Notes under the pieces: model-generated | What the model was told of the DNA's origin: nothing | The model's database searches: none | Seen by the model: the letters and a program-made list of their open reading frames with translations, nothing else | NCBI GenBank assembly: GCA_900766135.1 | Contig: CAAFUF010000039.1 | Span: 108,655 to 172,654, forward strand | DNA: 64,000 nt | Reading direction: 5' to 3' | Source: Paenibacillaceae bacterium | GTDB taxonomy: Bacteria; Bacillota; Bacilli; Paenibacillales; Paenibacillaceae | Shown: positions 9,236-18,289 of the stretch, in pieces | Layout of the letters: every line of letters begins with the position of its first letter | How positions within the stretch are numbered: the first letter of the stretch is position 1 | Made by a program: the position numbers and the translations under genes

Positions 9236-10534
9236 TTAGCGCTCCTCCACCGCATCGTGCACCAATGCGGTCTCGAGGATGCCGTTCCGGTGCGACCGGC
9301 TGATGTCGCACCGGAACGGCGCCTTCGGCGCGCTGATGCCGTCCAGCGCGCGGGTGTCCTTGAGCCAATCCTCCCGGGAGATTGGCTCATAGGCGGTGTC
9401 GCCCCAAGCGCTTAGCAGTTTGGGGCTGTAGAGACGCTGGCCCGGCGGCAGCGTCTCCTGCTCCAGAAGCTCTGACCCCTGCACCTTGGCGGTCAGAGCT
9501 TCTTCCAAATTGGCCGTGAACAGCTCCGGCCAATAATCCGCCCGCGAGCCGCTGTGCGGCACGCTCGCGGCGAACCGCTCCGCGCCGCTCCGCACGGCGC
9601 GGTAGCCCATCAGCATCGCGTACAGGCTTTTGCCTAACGCGATGCGGGCCGGCAGGCTGCCGAAGTCGGAGACGGTGCGCCCCGCCAGGCGGCGCACCTC
9701 ACCCCCGGCAGCCCCGTCCCCCTCCGCCTGTTCGCTCAGCGGGAACACCACCTGGTTTAATCCGGCCAGGCTGAACAGGCGAAAGTTCATTTTTCCCGTG
9801 ACATGTTTCTGGAAGTAGGGATGGCGCACCACGCGTTTTTCGATATAATTCTGCTCGTTGATGATCAGGCCGACGGTAAGCAAGGCGCTGCCGCGGTCGA
9901 TCCAAAACCGTTCCCAGAACGGCCGCATAAAGCGGGAGACCTGAAAATACGGCAGCAGATGGAATCGGCTGGCCCCAAGCTCCCGGCTCTTTACATACAA
10001 CCTTAGCTGCGGGTAGGCGTCCTGGAAAATCAAAGCGTTGCTGCGTTCCAGAAACCGATAGGTAAGCCGCTTCTCCTCGGCGTCGATGACATCGGCCATT
10101 CGGCTGCTGTGCAGGTCCGTCATGTTCCAGCCGGCATTTCGCGAGACCATATGCGCGAGAAACGCCCAATGCAGCTCCGGGTAAGCCTGATAGCAGGCAA
10201 GATAAGCCGCGGTCCGGCTGATGTTGTTGGCCCCGGCCAACCGCGTCTCCTCGGCGATGGCTTCGACCAGCCGCAAATCCTCGGCGCTGTACTCTTCCCC
10301 TGGCGATGCCGGTCTGGAGGGCGAGGTGCGCCGCAACTGCTCTTCGATATCGGTGATGACCGTGCGCGCAGCCGCTTCGTTCCAGCCCAAAGATACCGTC
10401 TCTTTCCGCATTCGGGAAGAATCGGAGAACGAGGCGGTTTTGCTTCTTAACATGGTTGAAAATGCGGCGGGCAAGCGATACATCAATCTCCGCAGTTGGA
10501 TCGCCTTCCCCTTGGCCTGACGGGGGTCACCCAT
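9236..10534 (-). CDS. DUF2515 family protein (YppC-like)
   Basis: 432 residues, soluble in appearance. It contains the N(N)ISRTAAYLACYQAYPELHWAFLAHMVSRNAGWNMTDL block typical of DUF2515, whose Bacillus member is YppC. The function is unknown. ATG 10534 has a GGGAGGG stretch upstream. The C-terminal ~30 codons contain a perfect 16-bp inverted repeat at the DNA level (9281-9320), which is atypical for coding DNA. It is longer than YppC because of Gly/Ala-rich insertions around residues 265-285. Confidence 0.75.
   Translation of the reverse strand: MGDPRQAKGKAIQLRRLMYRLPAAFSTMLRSKTASFSDSSRMRKETVSLGWNEAAARTVITDIEEQLRRTSPSRPASPGEEYSAEDLRLVEAIAEETRLAGANNISRTAAYLACYQAYPELHWAFLAHMVSRNAGWNMTDLHSSRMADVIDAEEKRLTYRFLERSNALIFQDAYPQLRLYVKSRELGASRFHLLPYFQVSRFMRPFWERFWIDRGSALLTVGLIINEQNYIEKRVVRHPYFQKHVTGKMNFRLFSLAGLNQVVFPLSEQAEGDGAAGGEVRRLAGRTVSDFGSLPARIALGKSLYAMLMGYRAVRSGAERFAASVPHSGSRADYWPELFTANLEEALTAKVQGSELLEQETLPPGQRLYSPKLLSAWGDTAYEPISREDWLKDTRALDGISAPKAPFRCDISRSHRNGILETALVHDAVEER
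9281..9320. repeat. Perfect 16-bp inverted repeat inside the DUF2515 coding end
   Basis: GCCGTTCCGGTGCGAC (9281-9296) and its exact complement (9305-9320) flank the 8-base loop CGGCTGAT. It lies in codons near the C-terminus of the minus-strand gene. There is no T tract, so it is not a standard terminator for either strand. Confidence 0.85.
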
Positions 10535-10700
10535 GGGGGTACGCCCTCCCTTCTGTCCGAGCAGCGTTCAAGGCTTGCCGGGCACCGAATATTTAGCGGC
10601 CGACAAGGCATAATACTTTATCAGTATGTCCGGAATATTTGACTTCCACTCCCGGTTTTGGTTGACTAGAAGTACCTTAAAGGAAAGGAAGGATTGCCGC

Positions 10701-11069
10701 ATGAAAAAAATAACGTCCCCTACGGAATTTCAAGTCAGCATTCAATCCAGCAACCTGATCGTGGCCGTGTTCAAGGCCGACTGGTGCGGGGATTGCAAAT
10801 TCATAGATCCGTTTATGCCTGACGTCGAGGAGAAGTATGCAGGCCGGTTGACGCTGATCGAAGTCGATGTCGACCAGGTCGGCGATGTCAGCCAGGAGCA
10901 GAACATTCTGGGCATCCCGAGCTTCGTCGCCTATACCGACGGCCGCGAGCTGGTCCGGTTCGTGAACAAATTGCGCAAATCCCGCGAGGAAATCGAGAAT
11001 TTCCTGAACAAGGCGTTGGACGTGTATCATACGCTGCATGACACGCCGGAAACTCGGGACACGCTGTAA
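10701..11069 (+). CDS. Thioredoxin-like protein with WCGDC active site (YdbP-like)
   Basis: 122 residues with a thioredoxin fold. The active site FKADWCGDCKFIDPF lies at about residues 25-39 and the cis-proline at GIPSF (about 71). ATG 10701 follows GGAAAGGAAGG. WCGDC differs from the classical WCGPC of TrxA at 43501 and resembles the YdbP group, putative thiol-disulphide proteins of unknown partner. It has an unusual charged C-terminal extension (DVYHTLHDTPETRDTL). It is single-gene, with a strong terminator downstream. Confidence 0.85.
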   Translation: MKKITSPTEFQVSIQSSNLIVAVFKADWCGDCKFIDPFMPDVEEKYAGRLTLIEVDVDQVGDVSQEQNILGIPSFVAYTDGRELVRFVNKLRKSREEIENFLNKALDVYHTLHDTPETRDTL

Positions 11070-11087
11070 AACGCCATTATATTCCTC

Positions 11088-11127
11088 ACACCGCCGCAAG
11101 GGCTTCCCTTGCGGCGGTGTCTATTTT
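11088..11127 (+). terminator. Strong intrinsic terminator
   Basis: A perfect 15-bp stem (ACACCGCCGCAAGGG with CCCTTGCGGCGGTGT) has a CTT loop and is followed by a T-rich stretch (CTATTTTT). It lies between the thioredoxin-like gene and ctaA. Confidence 0.85.
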
Positions 11128-11206
11128 TCAACATTTTCTATGAAAGAGGTTGCTTCATCGGTTATAATGAAAGGGATTTATCGATTAACTTAAAGGTGTG
11201 AACCGT

Positions 11207-12175
11207 TTGAATACGAAATATTTGAAATGGCTCAGTTACGCTTCCTGCTTCGTCATGTTCCTGGCCACGCTGGGGGGCAGCGTCGTAACCAAAACCGAAT
11301 CGGGACTGGGCTGCGGCAATGATTGGCCGCTTTGTCACGGAAAATTTGTACCCGCTCATACGCTCGCTTCCATGATCGAATACTCCCACCGTGCCGTCAG
11401 CGGGGCGGCCGGATTATTTTCTTTGGCGGCATTTGTCGCCTTTTGGTTGTACCGGAAGAATCGCAAAGACCTGCAGCTGTACTCCCTGCTGGCCTTGATC
11501 TTCGTCATGGTGCAAGCCGTCATGGGGGCGATGGCGGTGATCTATCCTACTTCGTCCGCCGTTATGGCGCTGCATTTCGGGTTTTCGTTGATCGCCTTCG
11601 CCAGCTCGATCATGCTGGTGCTGGGCGTCCGCCAGGAAGAACGCGGACAAGCCGGCACGGCATCCCAAGCCCATGCCCCGGCGGCCCGGGTCTCTAAAGC
11701 GTTCCGCAACCTGACCTGGCTGGCTACCGGCTACACGTATATCGTCGTTTATATCGGCGCTTATGTCAGCCATACGGATTCGGCCGGCGGGTGCACCGGC
11801 TGGCCGTTATGCAACGGGCAGCTCGTTCCCGGATTGTCCGGGGGAGAAGGCATCGCCTTCACCCACCGGGTTGCGGCCGCCCTGCTGCTGGTCGTGATCG
11901 CGACGGTTGGCCATTTCGCCTTCCGCAAGCATCCCGGGCTGCCGGAAATCCGCAAGCTGGGCGTTGCCGCAACGCTGCTGGTGGTCATTCAGGTGTTTAC
12001 CGGGGCGACCATCGTGCTGACGTTAAACAACTACCACGTGTATCTGTTTGCCTCGCTGGCGCACATTGTCGTGTTGGCTGCTTTATTCGGGGTCCTCTGC
12101 TACCTTAGCGTCCGGACCTGGCAACTGAGCCGAACGGCCGAGGTACAGGCGCCGCCGGCCGGCAAGGCGGTTTAA
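11207..12175 (+). CDS. ctaA: Heme A synthase CtaA (COX15/CtaA family)
   Basis: About 322 residues with eight membrane helices in two similar four-helix halves. Each half carries a loop (ESGLGCGNDWPLC..., DSAGGCTGWPLCNG) and the heme-ligand histidines are in EYSHR, ALHFG, FTHRV and LAHIV. The protein oxidises heme O to heme A for cytochrome aa3 oxidase. TTG 11207 is chosen because AAAGGTG lies eight bases upstream; a GTG at 11198 would overlap that site. The oxidase genes and ctaB are not in this window. Confidence 0.9.
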   Translation: MNTKYLKWLSYASCFVMFLATLGGSVVTKTESGLGCGNDWPLCHGKFVPAHTLASMIEYSHRAVSGAAGLFSLAAFVAFWLYRKNRKDLQLYSLLALIFVMVQAVMGAMAVIYPTSSAVMALHFGFSLIAFASSIMLVLGVRQEERGQAGTASQAHAPAARVSKAFRNLTWLATGYTYIVVYIGAYVSHTDSAGGCTGWPLCNGQLVPGLSGGEGIAFTHRVAAALLLVVIATVGHFAFRKHPGLPEIRKLGVAATLLVVIQVFTGATIVLTLNNYHVYLFASLAHIVVLAALFGVLCYLSVRTWQLSRTAEVQAPPAGKAV

Positions 12176-12306
12176 CAACGCGATTGTCATGAATCTGTAG
12201 AATGACGGGCGCTCAGGCGGCTGCCAAGGTAAGGTATACTTTTCTCTATAAGCGAACGTACCGAGACGACTGGGCGACAACCCTGTCCCATAGGAGGATC
12301 AACGAG

Positions 12307-14073
12307 ATGACTTACAAGAACCTGCGGCAATGGATCGATGCGCTGCAAAAAGAAAACGACCTGGCCATCATCGACGTGCCCGTCGACCCTTACCTGGAGT
12401 TGGCCGAAATTCACCGGCGGGTCATTGATGACGGCGGCCCGGCTTTGCTGTTTACCAATGTCAAAGGAACTCCGTTCCCGGTAGCAACGAACCTGTTCGG
12501 AACGCCTCGCCGGGTGGAAATGGCCTTTGGTCCCCGTCCCGAAATGCTTGCTAACCAACTGGTCGAGGCCATACATAAACTGCTGCCGCCGACACCCAAA
12601 GCGATTTGGAACGAACGCGGACTGATCCGCGACGTATTAAAGGTGGGCATGAAAACCGTATCTAAAAACGAAGCCCCGATACTCGAGGTCTGCCGGACGG
12701 AATCGCCGCTGAAGGATCTGCCGAAAGTGACGAGCTGGCAGAAGGACGGCGGCCCCTTTATTACGCTGCCTCTTGTGTATACGGAGAATCCGCTTCAGCC
12801 GAAGGAAAATAACCTGGGCATGTACCGGATCCAATTGTATGATGATCAGACGACCGGCGTGCACTGGCAAATCCAGAAAGGCGGCGGCTTCCATTATCAT
12901 GAAGCCGAGAAACGCAGCGAGCCGCTGCCGGTTTCCGTGTTCCTGGGCGGGCCGCCGGCCATGGTCGCTTCGGCGATTTCGCCGGTACCCGAGCATTTGT
13001 CCGAGCTGCTCGTAGCTTCGTTTATCCTGGGCGAGAAGCTGCCGATGGCGGAGAACCCGCTGGGCGGCCACCGGATTCCGGCCGAGTCGGAATTCGCCAT
13101 CTCCGGCCTGGTGCCGCCGCATGAACGACGTCTTGAAGGTCCGTTCGGCGACCATTTCGGATATTATTCCCTGCAGCATGAATTCCCGGTGCTGCACGTC
13201 AACCATATGTGGCATCGCAAGGATGCCATCTATCCGGCAACGATCGTTGGCAAGCCGCGCCAGGAGGATTATTACTTGGGCGATTTCCTCCAAAAGCTGC
13301 TGTCGCCGGCGTTTCCGATCGTGATGCCGAATGTGCGCTCCCTTTGGACGTATGCGGAGAGCGGGTTCCATGCGCTCAGCTCAGCCGTGGTTCGCGAGAG
13401 TTACTCCCGCGAAGCGCTCGTGTCGGCATTCCGGATCTTGGGGGAAGGGCAGCTTTCGCTGACCAAATTCCTCATGCTGACGGACAAGCTGATCGATCTG
13501 GCGGATTTTCGCTTGCTGCTCAAGACGGTGCTGGAGCGTTTCGATCCGCGCACGGATCTGTTTATTCTCAACAACACGTCGCATGACACGTTGGATTATA
13601 CCGGCCATAAACTGAACCACGGCAGCAAGGCGATTCTGATCGGCGTTGGCGACCCCGTGCGCGAGTTGCCTCGTGCGTACGAGGAAGGCGAAATCGCCGA
13701 AATCGGTTCTATCCAAGTTTTTCATGACGGATGTCTTGTCGTTTCCGGTGCATCCTATGAGGACGAGCCGGAGCTTGCCGGACGGCTGCTTGGCCGGTTG
13801 CGCGAGCGCGGAACCGCATGGCCGCTCGTGGTGCTGGTGGATAACGCGGAGGCGGCTGCCCATGATCAGACGGCCTTCCTGTGGACGGTGTTTACGCGGT
13901 TTAATCCGGCAAGCGACATTTACGCCGCAACCGAGGTACGCCAGCATCATCTGGCTTACGGACTGCCGCTGGTCATCGATGCCCGCATGAAGCCGGGTTA
14001 TCCGGATGAGCTGTTCCCGCAAGAGGACATCGTGTCCTTGGTGGATCAGCGTTGGAAATCCTACTTTCTGTGA
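12307..14073 (+). CDS. UbiD-family decarboxylase (probable menaquinone biosynthesis, MqnL-like)
   Basis: 588 residues. It contains the UbiD core with prenylated-FMN binding blocks (NNLGMYRIQLYD..TTGVHWQ..GGGFHY) and the catalytic E/R region (SEFAISG..PHERRLEGPFGDHFGYYS). ATG 12307 has AGGAGGATCAACGAG upstream. UbiD enzymes of this long type accompany the futalosine route to menaquinone, and mqnE lies 14 kb away in this window. That supports decarboxylation of a dihydroxynaphthoate intermediate, although other aromatic acids are possible. It is followed closely by the HEPN gene. Confidence 0.8.
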   Translation: MTYKNLRQWIDALQKENDLAIIDVPVDPYLELAEIHRRVIDDGGPALLFTNVKGTPFPVATNLFGTPRRVEMAFGPRPEMLANQLVEAIHKLLPPTPKAIWNERGLIRDVLKVGMKTVSKNEAPILEVCRTESPLKDLPKVTSWQKDGGPFITLPLVYTENPLQPKENNLGMYRIQLYDDQTTGVHWQIQKGGGFHYHEAEKRSEPLPVSVFLGGPPAMVASAISPVPEHLSELLVASFILGEKLPMAENPLGGHRIPAESEFAISGLVPPHERRLEGPFGDHFGYYSLQHEFPVLHVNHMWHRKDAIYPATIVGKPRQEDYYLGDFLQKLLSPAFPIVMPNVRSLWTYAESGFHALSSAVVRESYSREALVSAFRILGEGQLSLTKFLMLTDKLIDLADFRLLLKTVLERFDPRTDLFILNNTSHDTLDYTGHKLNHGSKAILIGVGDPVRELPRAYEEGEIAEIGSIQVFHDGCLVVSGASYEDEPELAGRLLGRLRERGTAWPLVVLVDNAEAAAHDQTAFLWTVFTRFNPASDIYAATEVRQHHLAYGLPLVIDARMKPGYPDELFPQEDIVSLVDQRWKSYFL

Positions 14074-14087
14074 AACGGGGAATGCCT

Positions 14088-14804
14088 ATGCTGCGAAGCT
14101 TGCTGGGCGAGCCGCCTCGACAAAACGAGGGCCGGCTTGCCGAAACGATCGACGCGATGGTGCAGACGATCCGGCTGCTGCAAAAGGAAATCAAGGAGCA
14201 TCAGGATCCTTCCCATGATTTCCGCAAGCTGGAGATTTGGGTACACGGCTTGATCTCTTCGTTGGATGAGCTTGAACAATGTTTATATGCGGCGGCCCAC
14301 TTCCGCAAAAAGGTCCGGACCGAATTTGTCGAGGACATGGAGCCGGTTGAACGGGCCGATTATGCGAGATACGTGTATTTCTACAAGGATGGCTTCATTC
14401 GGGTATTCTCGGCGCTGGACAAGCTGGGGACAGTGCTGAACGAGCTGTTTGATCTGAACACGTCGAAGGTGAAGACGCATTTCTCTTATTTTACCGTGCT
14501 GCGCCAGTTTGCTTATCTGAAGACCCATACCGAGCTGGGGAACCGGCTGAACGCCATCAAGGAGACCTACCGGGAACCGCTAGGCGTGCTTCGTCGCCGG
14601 AGAAACACGGAGATTCACTACATGAACTCGGAAATGAAGGACGACTTGTGGCAGCGGCATCAAGCGTTGTTCGGGAAGGTAGCCCTGGAGGATTTGGACC
14701 AGCATGTCCGCGAGCTGGAGCAGGGGTACCGCATGGTTTGCGACACGTATTTCACGACGTTCGACTACGTCAACCAGCGTTGGAAAAAAATAGCGGCGGT
14801 CTAG
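14088..14804 (+). CDS. Cthe_2314-type HEPN domain protein
   Basis: About 238 residues, all-alpha in appearance, with a conserved RRNTEIHYM element (R-x4-H, the HEPN motif) near residue 170. ATG 14088 follows ACGGGG by seven bases; ATG 14082 is possible. HEPN proteins are often RNases or nucleotide-binding partners in defence or stress systems, but the Cthe_2314 group has no known role that I can name. It lies 14 bases after the UbiD gene and is followed by a hairpin with TTCTTATTTTT. Confidence 0.65.
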   Translation: MLRSLLGEPPRQNEGRLAETIDAMVQTIRLLQKEIKEHQDPSHDFRKLEIWVHGLISSLDELEQCLYAAAHFRKKVRTEFVEDMEPVERADYARYVYFYKDGFIRVFSALDKLGTVLNELFDLNTSKVKTHFSYFTVLRQFAYLKTHTELGNRLNAIKETYREPLGVLRRRRNTEIHYMNSEMKDDLWQRHQALFGKVALEDLDQHVRELEQGYRMVCDTYFTTFDYVNQRWKKIAAV

Positions 14805-14902
14805 ACCGATCGCCGTTCTTATTTTTCCTCTTTACAAAATGGGCAAAACTCATTATACTCATCAATAGTTTACATCTACCGATTCTAAAATTTCATATTT
14901 TT

Positions 14903-15063
14903 CTTATCGAGAGAGGCGGAGGGAAAGGCCCGATGAAGCCCAGCAACCGATTCGCCCATGATCGCGGAAGTTTGAAGCCGCGTCCGTCATGGGACCGAAT
15001 GTCATGGTGCTAATTCCTTCAAAACCGATGCGTTTGTAAGCAGACGGTTTTGGCAGATGAGAA
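14903..15063 (+). promoter_or_regulatory. SAM-I riboswitch (S-box) for metNIQ
   Basis: The classic S-box text is present: CTTATCGAGAGAGGCGGAGG, then GGCCCGATGAAGCCCAGCAACC, a variable P3 arm, and ATGGTGCTAATTCC, closing with GCAGATGAGAAG. It lies 110 bases before metN with a terminator in between, so high S-adenosylmethionine should stop transcription of the methionine importer. Confidence 0.95.
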
Positions 15064-15083
15064 GGCATTGTCTTTACGTAAAG

Positions 15084-15124
15084 AGAGCCCTTTGAACCTG
15101 CCAAGGGCTCTTTTCTTATTTTTC
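15084..15124 (+). terminator. Terminator of the SAM riboswitch expression platform
   Basis: AGAGCCCTT pairs with AAGGGCTCT and is followed by TTTCTTATTTTT, just downstream of the S-box aptamer. The competing anti-terminator is expected to use the 3' side of the aptamer. Confidence 0.85.
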
Positions 15125-15171
15125 ATACGCCGGTCGATAATTGTCCATGCTAGGAACAGGAGGTTAGCCGA

Positions 15172-16188
15172 TTGATCGAACTTAAAGGAATCACCAAAAT
15201 ATACGGCATGAAAAAAACGGCGACCACCGCGCTGTCCGGGTTGAACCTGAGCGTTCGCAAAGGGGAAATCTTCGGCGTCATCGGCCATTCCGGCGCAGGC
15301 AAAAGCACGTTGATCCGCTGCATCAATTTGCTGGAGCGCCCGACCGAAGGCGAGGTGTGGGTCGGCGGAGTCGAGCTGACGAAGCTTGGCAAGCGCGAGC
15401 TGCAACAGCGGCGCCGCAAGATCGGGATGATTTTTCAACATTTCAACCTGCTCTCTTCGGCAACGGTTTACGATAACATCGCTTTTCCGTTGACGCTGAT
15501 CGGAACGCCGAAGGCGGCCATCGCGGAGAAGGTGAATGAGTTGCTGGCCTTGGTTGGCCTGGAGGAGCACCGACACAAGTATCCGTCGCAGCTCTCCGGC
15601 GGCCAGAAGCAACGCGTCGGCATCGCCCGGGCGCTGGCCAGCGATCCGGACGTGCTGCTGTGCGACGAGGCCACCTCGGCGCTCGACCCGCAGACGACGG
15701 ACTCCATCCTGAAGCTGCTGCTGGACATCAACCAGCGGTTCCAGCTAACGATCCTGCTGATTACGCACGAGATGCACGTTATCCAAAGCATCTGCGACCG
15801 CGTGGCGGTGATTCACGAAGGCGGCATTGTGGAGGAAGGGCCGGTGACGGAAGTGTTCCTGAAGCCGAAGCACATGGTGACCCGGGAGTTTATCCACCGG
15901 GAGGCTGCGGGGGAAGAAGGCGTGAAGCTGGCCGCTTCGGTTCCGCATCCGGCGTGGTCCAGGCTGGTGAAAATCACGTTTCTGGGCGCGAAAACCTACG
16001 AATCGGTGTTGTCCCAGGTCGTGCGGGAAACCGGCGTCAATTTCGCCATCCTGCAAGGAACGATTTCAACGATCAAAGATATCCCGTACGGTCAACTGAC
16101 CGTATCATTCGAAGGCGAAGACGACCGGGTGGAGCGCACGCTGTCGCTCCTGCGGGAACGCGATCTTGACGTGGAGGTGATCGAATAA
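15172..16188 (+). CDS. metN: Methionine ABC transporter ATP-binding protein MetN
   Basis: 338 residues. The ABC domain has Walker A GHSGAGKST, signature LSGGQKQR, Walker B LLCDEATSALDP and the switch His in LITHEMHV. A C-terminal ACT-like NIL domain of about 80 residues follows (LVKITFLGAKTYESVLSQVVRETGVNFAILQG), which allows feedback by internal methionine. Start TTG 15172 follows GGAGGTTAGCCGA. Its stop overlaps the ATG of metI by one base. Controlled by the SAM riboswitch upstream. Confidence 0.95.
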   Translation: MIELKGITKIYGMKKTATTALSGLNLSVRKGEIFGVIGHSGAGKSTLIRCINLLERPTEGEVWVGGVELTKLGKRELQQRRRKIGMIFQHFNLLSSATVYDNIAFPLTLIGTPKAAIAEKVNELLALVGLEEHRHKYPSQLSGGQKQRVGIARALASDPDVLLCDEATSALDPQTTDSILKLLLDINQRFQLTILLITHEMHVIQSICDRVAVIHEGGIVEEGPVTEVFLKPKHMVTREFIHREAAGEEGVKLAASVPHPAWSRLVKITFLGAKTYESVLSQVVRETGVNFAILQGTISTIKDIPYGQLTVSFEGEDDRVERTLSLLRERDLDVEVIE

Positions 16189-16856
16189 TGGGAGAACTGG
16201 ACTTCGGAACGATCGACTGGTCGGAGATGGGCACAGCCACGCTGGATACGCTGCAGATGATGGGCTATGCAACCTTGTTCACCTTCGTGATCGGGCTCCC
16301 GCTCGGGGTGTTGCTGTTCACCTTCTCGCGTTCCCAATCCTTGGTATTAGGATGGGTTTACCGGTTGATTTCGCTCGTCGTCAACATTCTTCGCTCGGTT
16401 CCGTTCATCATCCTGATCGTCGCGTTGATTCCGGTCACGCGGGCCATCATGGGCGTATCCACTGGCGTGGAAGGCACGATTCCGCCGCTGGTGATCGGTG
16501 CAGCCCCATTTTTCGCCCGGCTGGTGGAAACGGCGCTGCGCGAGGTTGACCGCGGGGTGATTGAAGCTTCCCAGGCGATGGGTGCTTCCTCGTTCCAGAT
16601 CATCCGCAAGGTGCTGCTGCCGGAATCGCTGCCCGGCCTGATCGCGGGGATGACGATTACCGTAGTCACGCTGGTGTCCTATACCGCCATGTCGGGTATG
16701 GTAGGCGGCGGCGGACTCGGCGACCTGGCGATCCGTTACGGGTATTACCGGTACGAGACGGGGGTCATGATCGTTTCGGTTATTTTCATGGTCATTCTGG
16801 TTCAGGTGCTGCAAATGTTGGGAGACCGGCTGGTGATCTTTTTTACGCGGAAATAA
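16188..16856 (+). CDS. metI: Methionine ABC transporter permease MetI
   Basis: 222 residues with five membrane helices and the EAA loop EASQAMGASSFQIIRKVLLPESLPG near residue 125. The text TAMSGMVGGGGLGDLAIRYGYYRY is typical of MetI/D-methionine permeases. The start overlaps metN by one base, so the genes are translationally coupled. Confidence 0.95.
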   Translation: MGELDFGTIDWSEMGTATLDTLQMMGYATLFTFVIGLPLGVLLFTFSRSQSLVLGWVYRLISLVVNILRSVPFIILIVALIPVTRAIMGVSTGVEGTIPPLVIGAAPFFARLVETALREVDRGVIEASQAMGASSFQIIRKVLLPESLPGLIAGMTITVVTLVSYTAMSGMVGGGGLGDLAIRYGYYRYETGVMIVSVIFMVILVQVLQMLGDRLVIFFTRK

Positions 16857-16919
16857 GGAAATCTTAAATATATAGAACCATCCTTATTCAAAAAACACTT
16901 TTAAGGGGGAGAACCTGCA

Positions 16920-17801
16920 ATGAAAAAATGGACTTTATCTTTGTTAACGCTCGTATTGGTACTGGTATTGGCCGCTTGCGGCAACAATAACGCCGCCAAT
17001 AACGGAGCTGCAGGCAACACGGCAGGAGAATCGTCGGCAGCTGAGGGGAACGCCGCGGATACGGGCAACTCAACCGCAGCCGAGCCGGTGAAGCTGGTTG
17101 TAGGTGCTACCGTACCACACGCCGATATTTTGAAATTTATTGCGCCTAAGCTGAAGGAAGAAGGCGTAGAGCTGGAAGTCAAAGAATTCACCGATTATGT
17201 GCAGCCGAACGTACAGCTGTATGAAAAAGAGCTGGACGCCAACTACTTCCAGCATCAGCCTTACCTGGACGAACAAAACGCCCAAAACGGCTTTGATCTC
17301 GTATCGGTCGTAGGGGTTCACGTTGAACCGTTTGGCGCTTACTCCAACAAATACAAATCCGCGGACGAAATTCCGGACGGCGCGAAAGTCGCGATCCCGA
17401 ACGACCCGACCAACGGGGGCCGCGCGCTGCTGCTGCTGCAGAAGCAAGGGTTGATCAAGCTGAAGGATGACGCCGGGATCACCGCAACGCAAAAGGATAT
17501 CGTCGAAAATCCGAAAAACCTGAAAATCATCGAAGCCGACGCGGCGATGCTGCCTCGTCAATTGGCGGAAGTGGATCTGGCGCTGATCAATACGAACTAC
17601 GCGCTGGAAGCGAAGCTGAATCCGACGAAAGACGCTTTGTTCATCGAGGATAAGGATTCGCCGTACACGAACATCCTGGTTGCCCGTCCGGACAACAAGG
17701 ACTCCGACGCGATCCAGAAGTTGGCGAAAGCCCTGACTTCCGACGAAGTCAGAACGTTTATCAACGACACGTACCAAGGTGCTTTGGTACCGGTATTCTA
17801 A
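16920..17801 (+). CDS. metQ: Methionine-binding lipoprotein MetQ (NlpA family)
   Basis: 293 residues. A lipoprotein signal ends at LAACG (Cys about 20) and is followed by an Asn/Ala/Gly-rich linker of about 35 residues. The NlpA/MetQ domain starts at VKLVVGATVPHADILKFIAPKLKEEG, with the NDPTNGGRALLLLQ block near residue 160. It delivers L- or D-methionine to MetNI. ATG 16920 has AAGGGGGAGAA upstream. It is the last gene of the riboswitch-controlled operon. Confidence 0.95.
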   Translation: MKKWTLSLLTLVLVLVLAACGNNNAANNGAAGNTAGESSAAEGNAADTGNSTAAEPVKLVVGATVPHADILKFIAPKLKEEGVELEVKEFTDYVQPNVQLYEKELDANYFQHQPYLDEQNAQNGFDLVSVVGVHVEPFGAYSNKYKSADEIPDGAKVAIPNDPTNGGRALLLLQKQGLIKLKDDAGITATQKDIVENPKNLKIIEADAAMLPRQLAEVDLALINTNYALEAKLNPTKDALFIEDKDSPYTNILVARPDNKDSDAIQKLAKALTSDEVRTFINDTYQGALVPVF

Positions 17802-17817
17802 AGAGTTAAGCATCTAG

Positions 17818-17852
17818 ATTCCCGCTGTGAATGCAGCGGGATTTTTTATTTT
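17818..17852 (+). terminator. Intrinsic terminator after metQ
   Basis: TCCCGCTG and CAGCGGGA form a stem around TGAATG, followed by TTTTTTATTTT. Confidence 0.85.
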
Positions 17853-17974
17853 GCTGGAGCTAGCGATAAGTACAGCCGCCAGCCGCTCATTCTGAGATCC
17901 AGTCAGCATGTCCAGTTCACTTCAACTGCAAAACTGCAGTTCATTTTCGGCAAATCCCCGATTATTAGCCAATG

Positions 17975-18105
17975 AAATGTAAAAGTACATCCGGTTGGAG
18001 GCGTTTCGGTTAAAAAGACGCTTTTGACTGGAAATAAACTGCACTTATGCACTTGAGAGCTGCTGTCTGGGCATTTTGGTGAAAATCGCCTGCACTTTTA
18101 CATTT
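17975..18105. repeat. MITE-like 131-bp segment bounded by 15-bp inverted repeats
   Basis: AAATGTAAAAGTACA at 17975-17989 is the inverse complement (one mismatch) of TGCACTTTTACATTT at 18091-18105. The interior has further TGCACT/AACTGCAGTT motifs, and AACTGCAAAACTGCAGTT lies just outside. No open frame is seen in 17853-18289. It could be a non-autonomous element or a large structured RNA; I cannot show a target-site duplication. Confidence 0.5.
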
Positions 18106-18289
18106 GATGTTGATGTGCGCGGCATAATCGTAGGGGAAAAGAAGAGAGTTGTTATGATTATGCGCGGATTAAAGGTAAACGGCGAAGTTTGAAGAATTAC
18201 CTAACGGGCACTGAAGTGAGCCGTTTGTGGGAATCCCTCAAATCTTTTATACTTAATGGTAATTGTACCTGGGAGGAGGAGAACGAACG

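Noticed and set aside
15001..15124. tRNA or second riboswitch after the S-box
   Set aside because: The sequence is accounted for by the 3' part of the SAM aptamer and its terminator. I found no tRNA-like fold anywhere in the window by eye.
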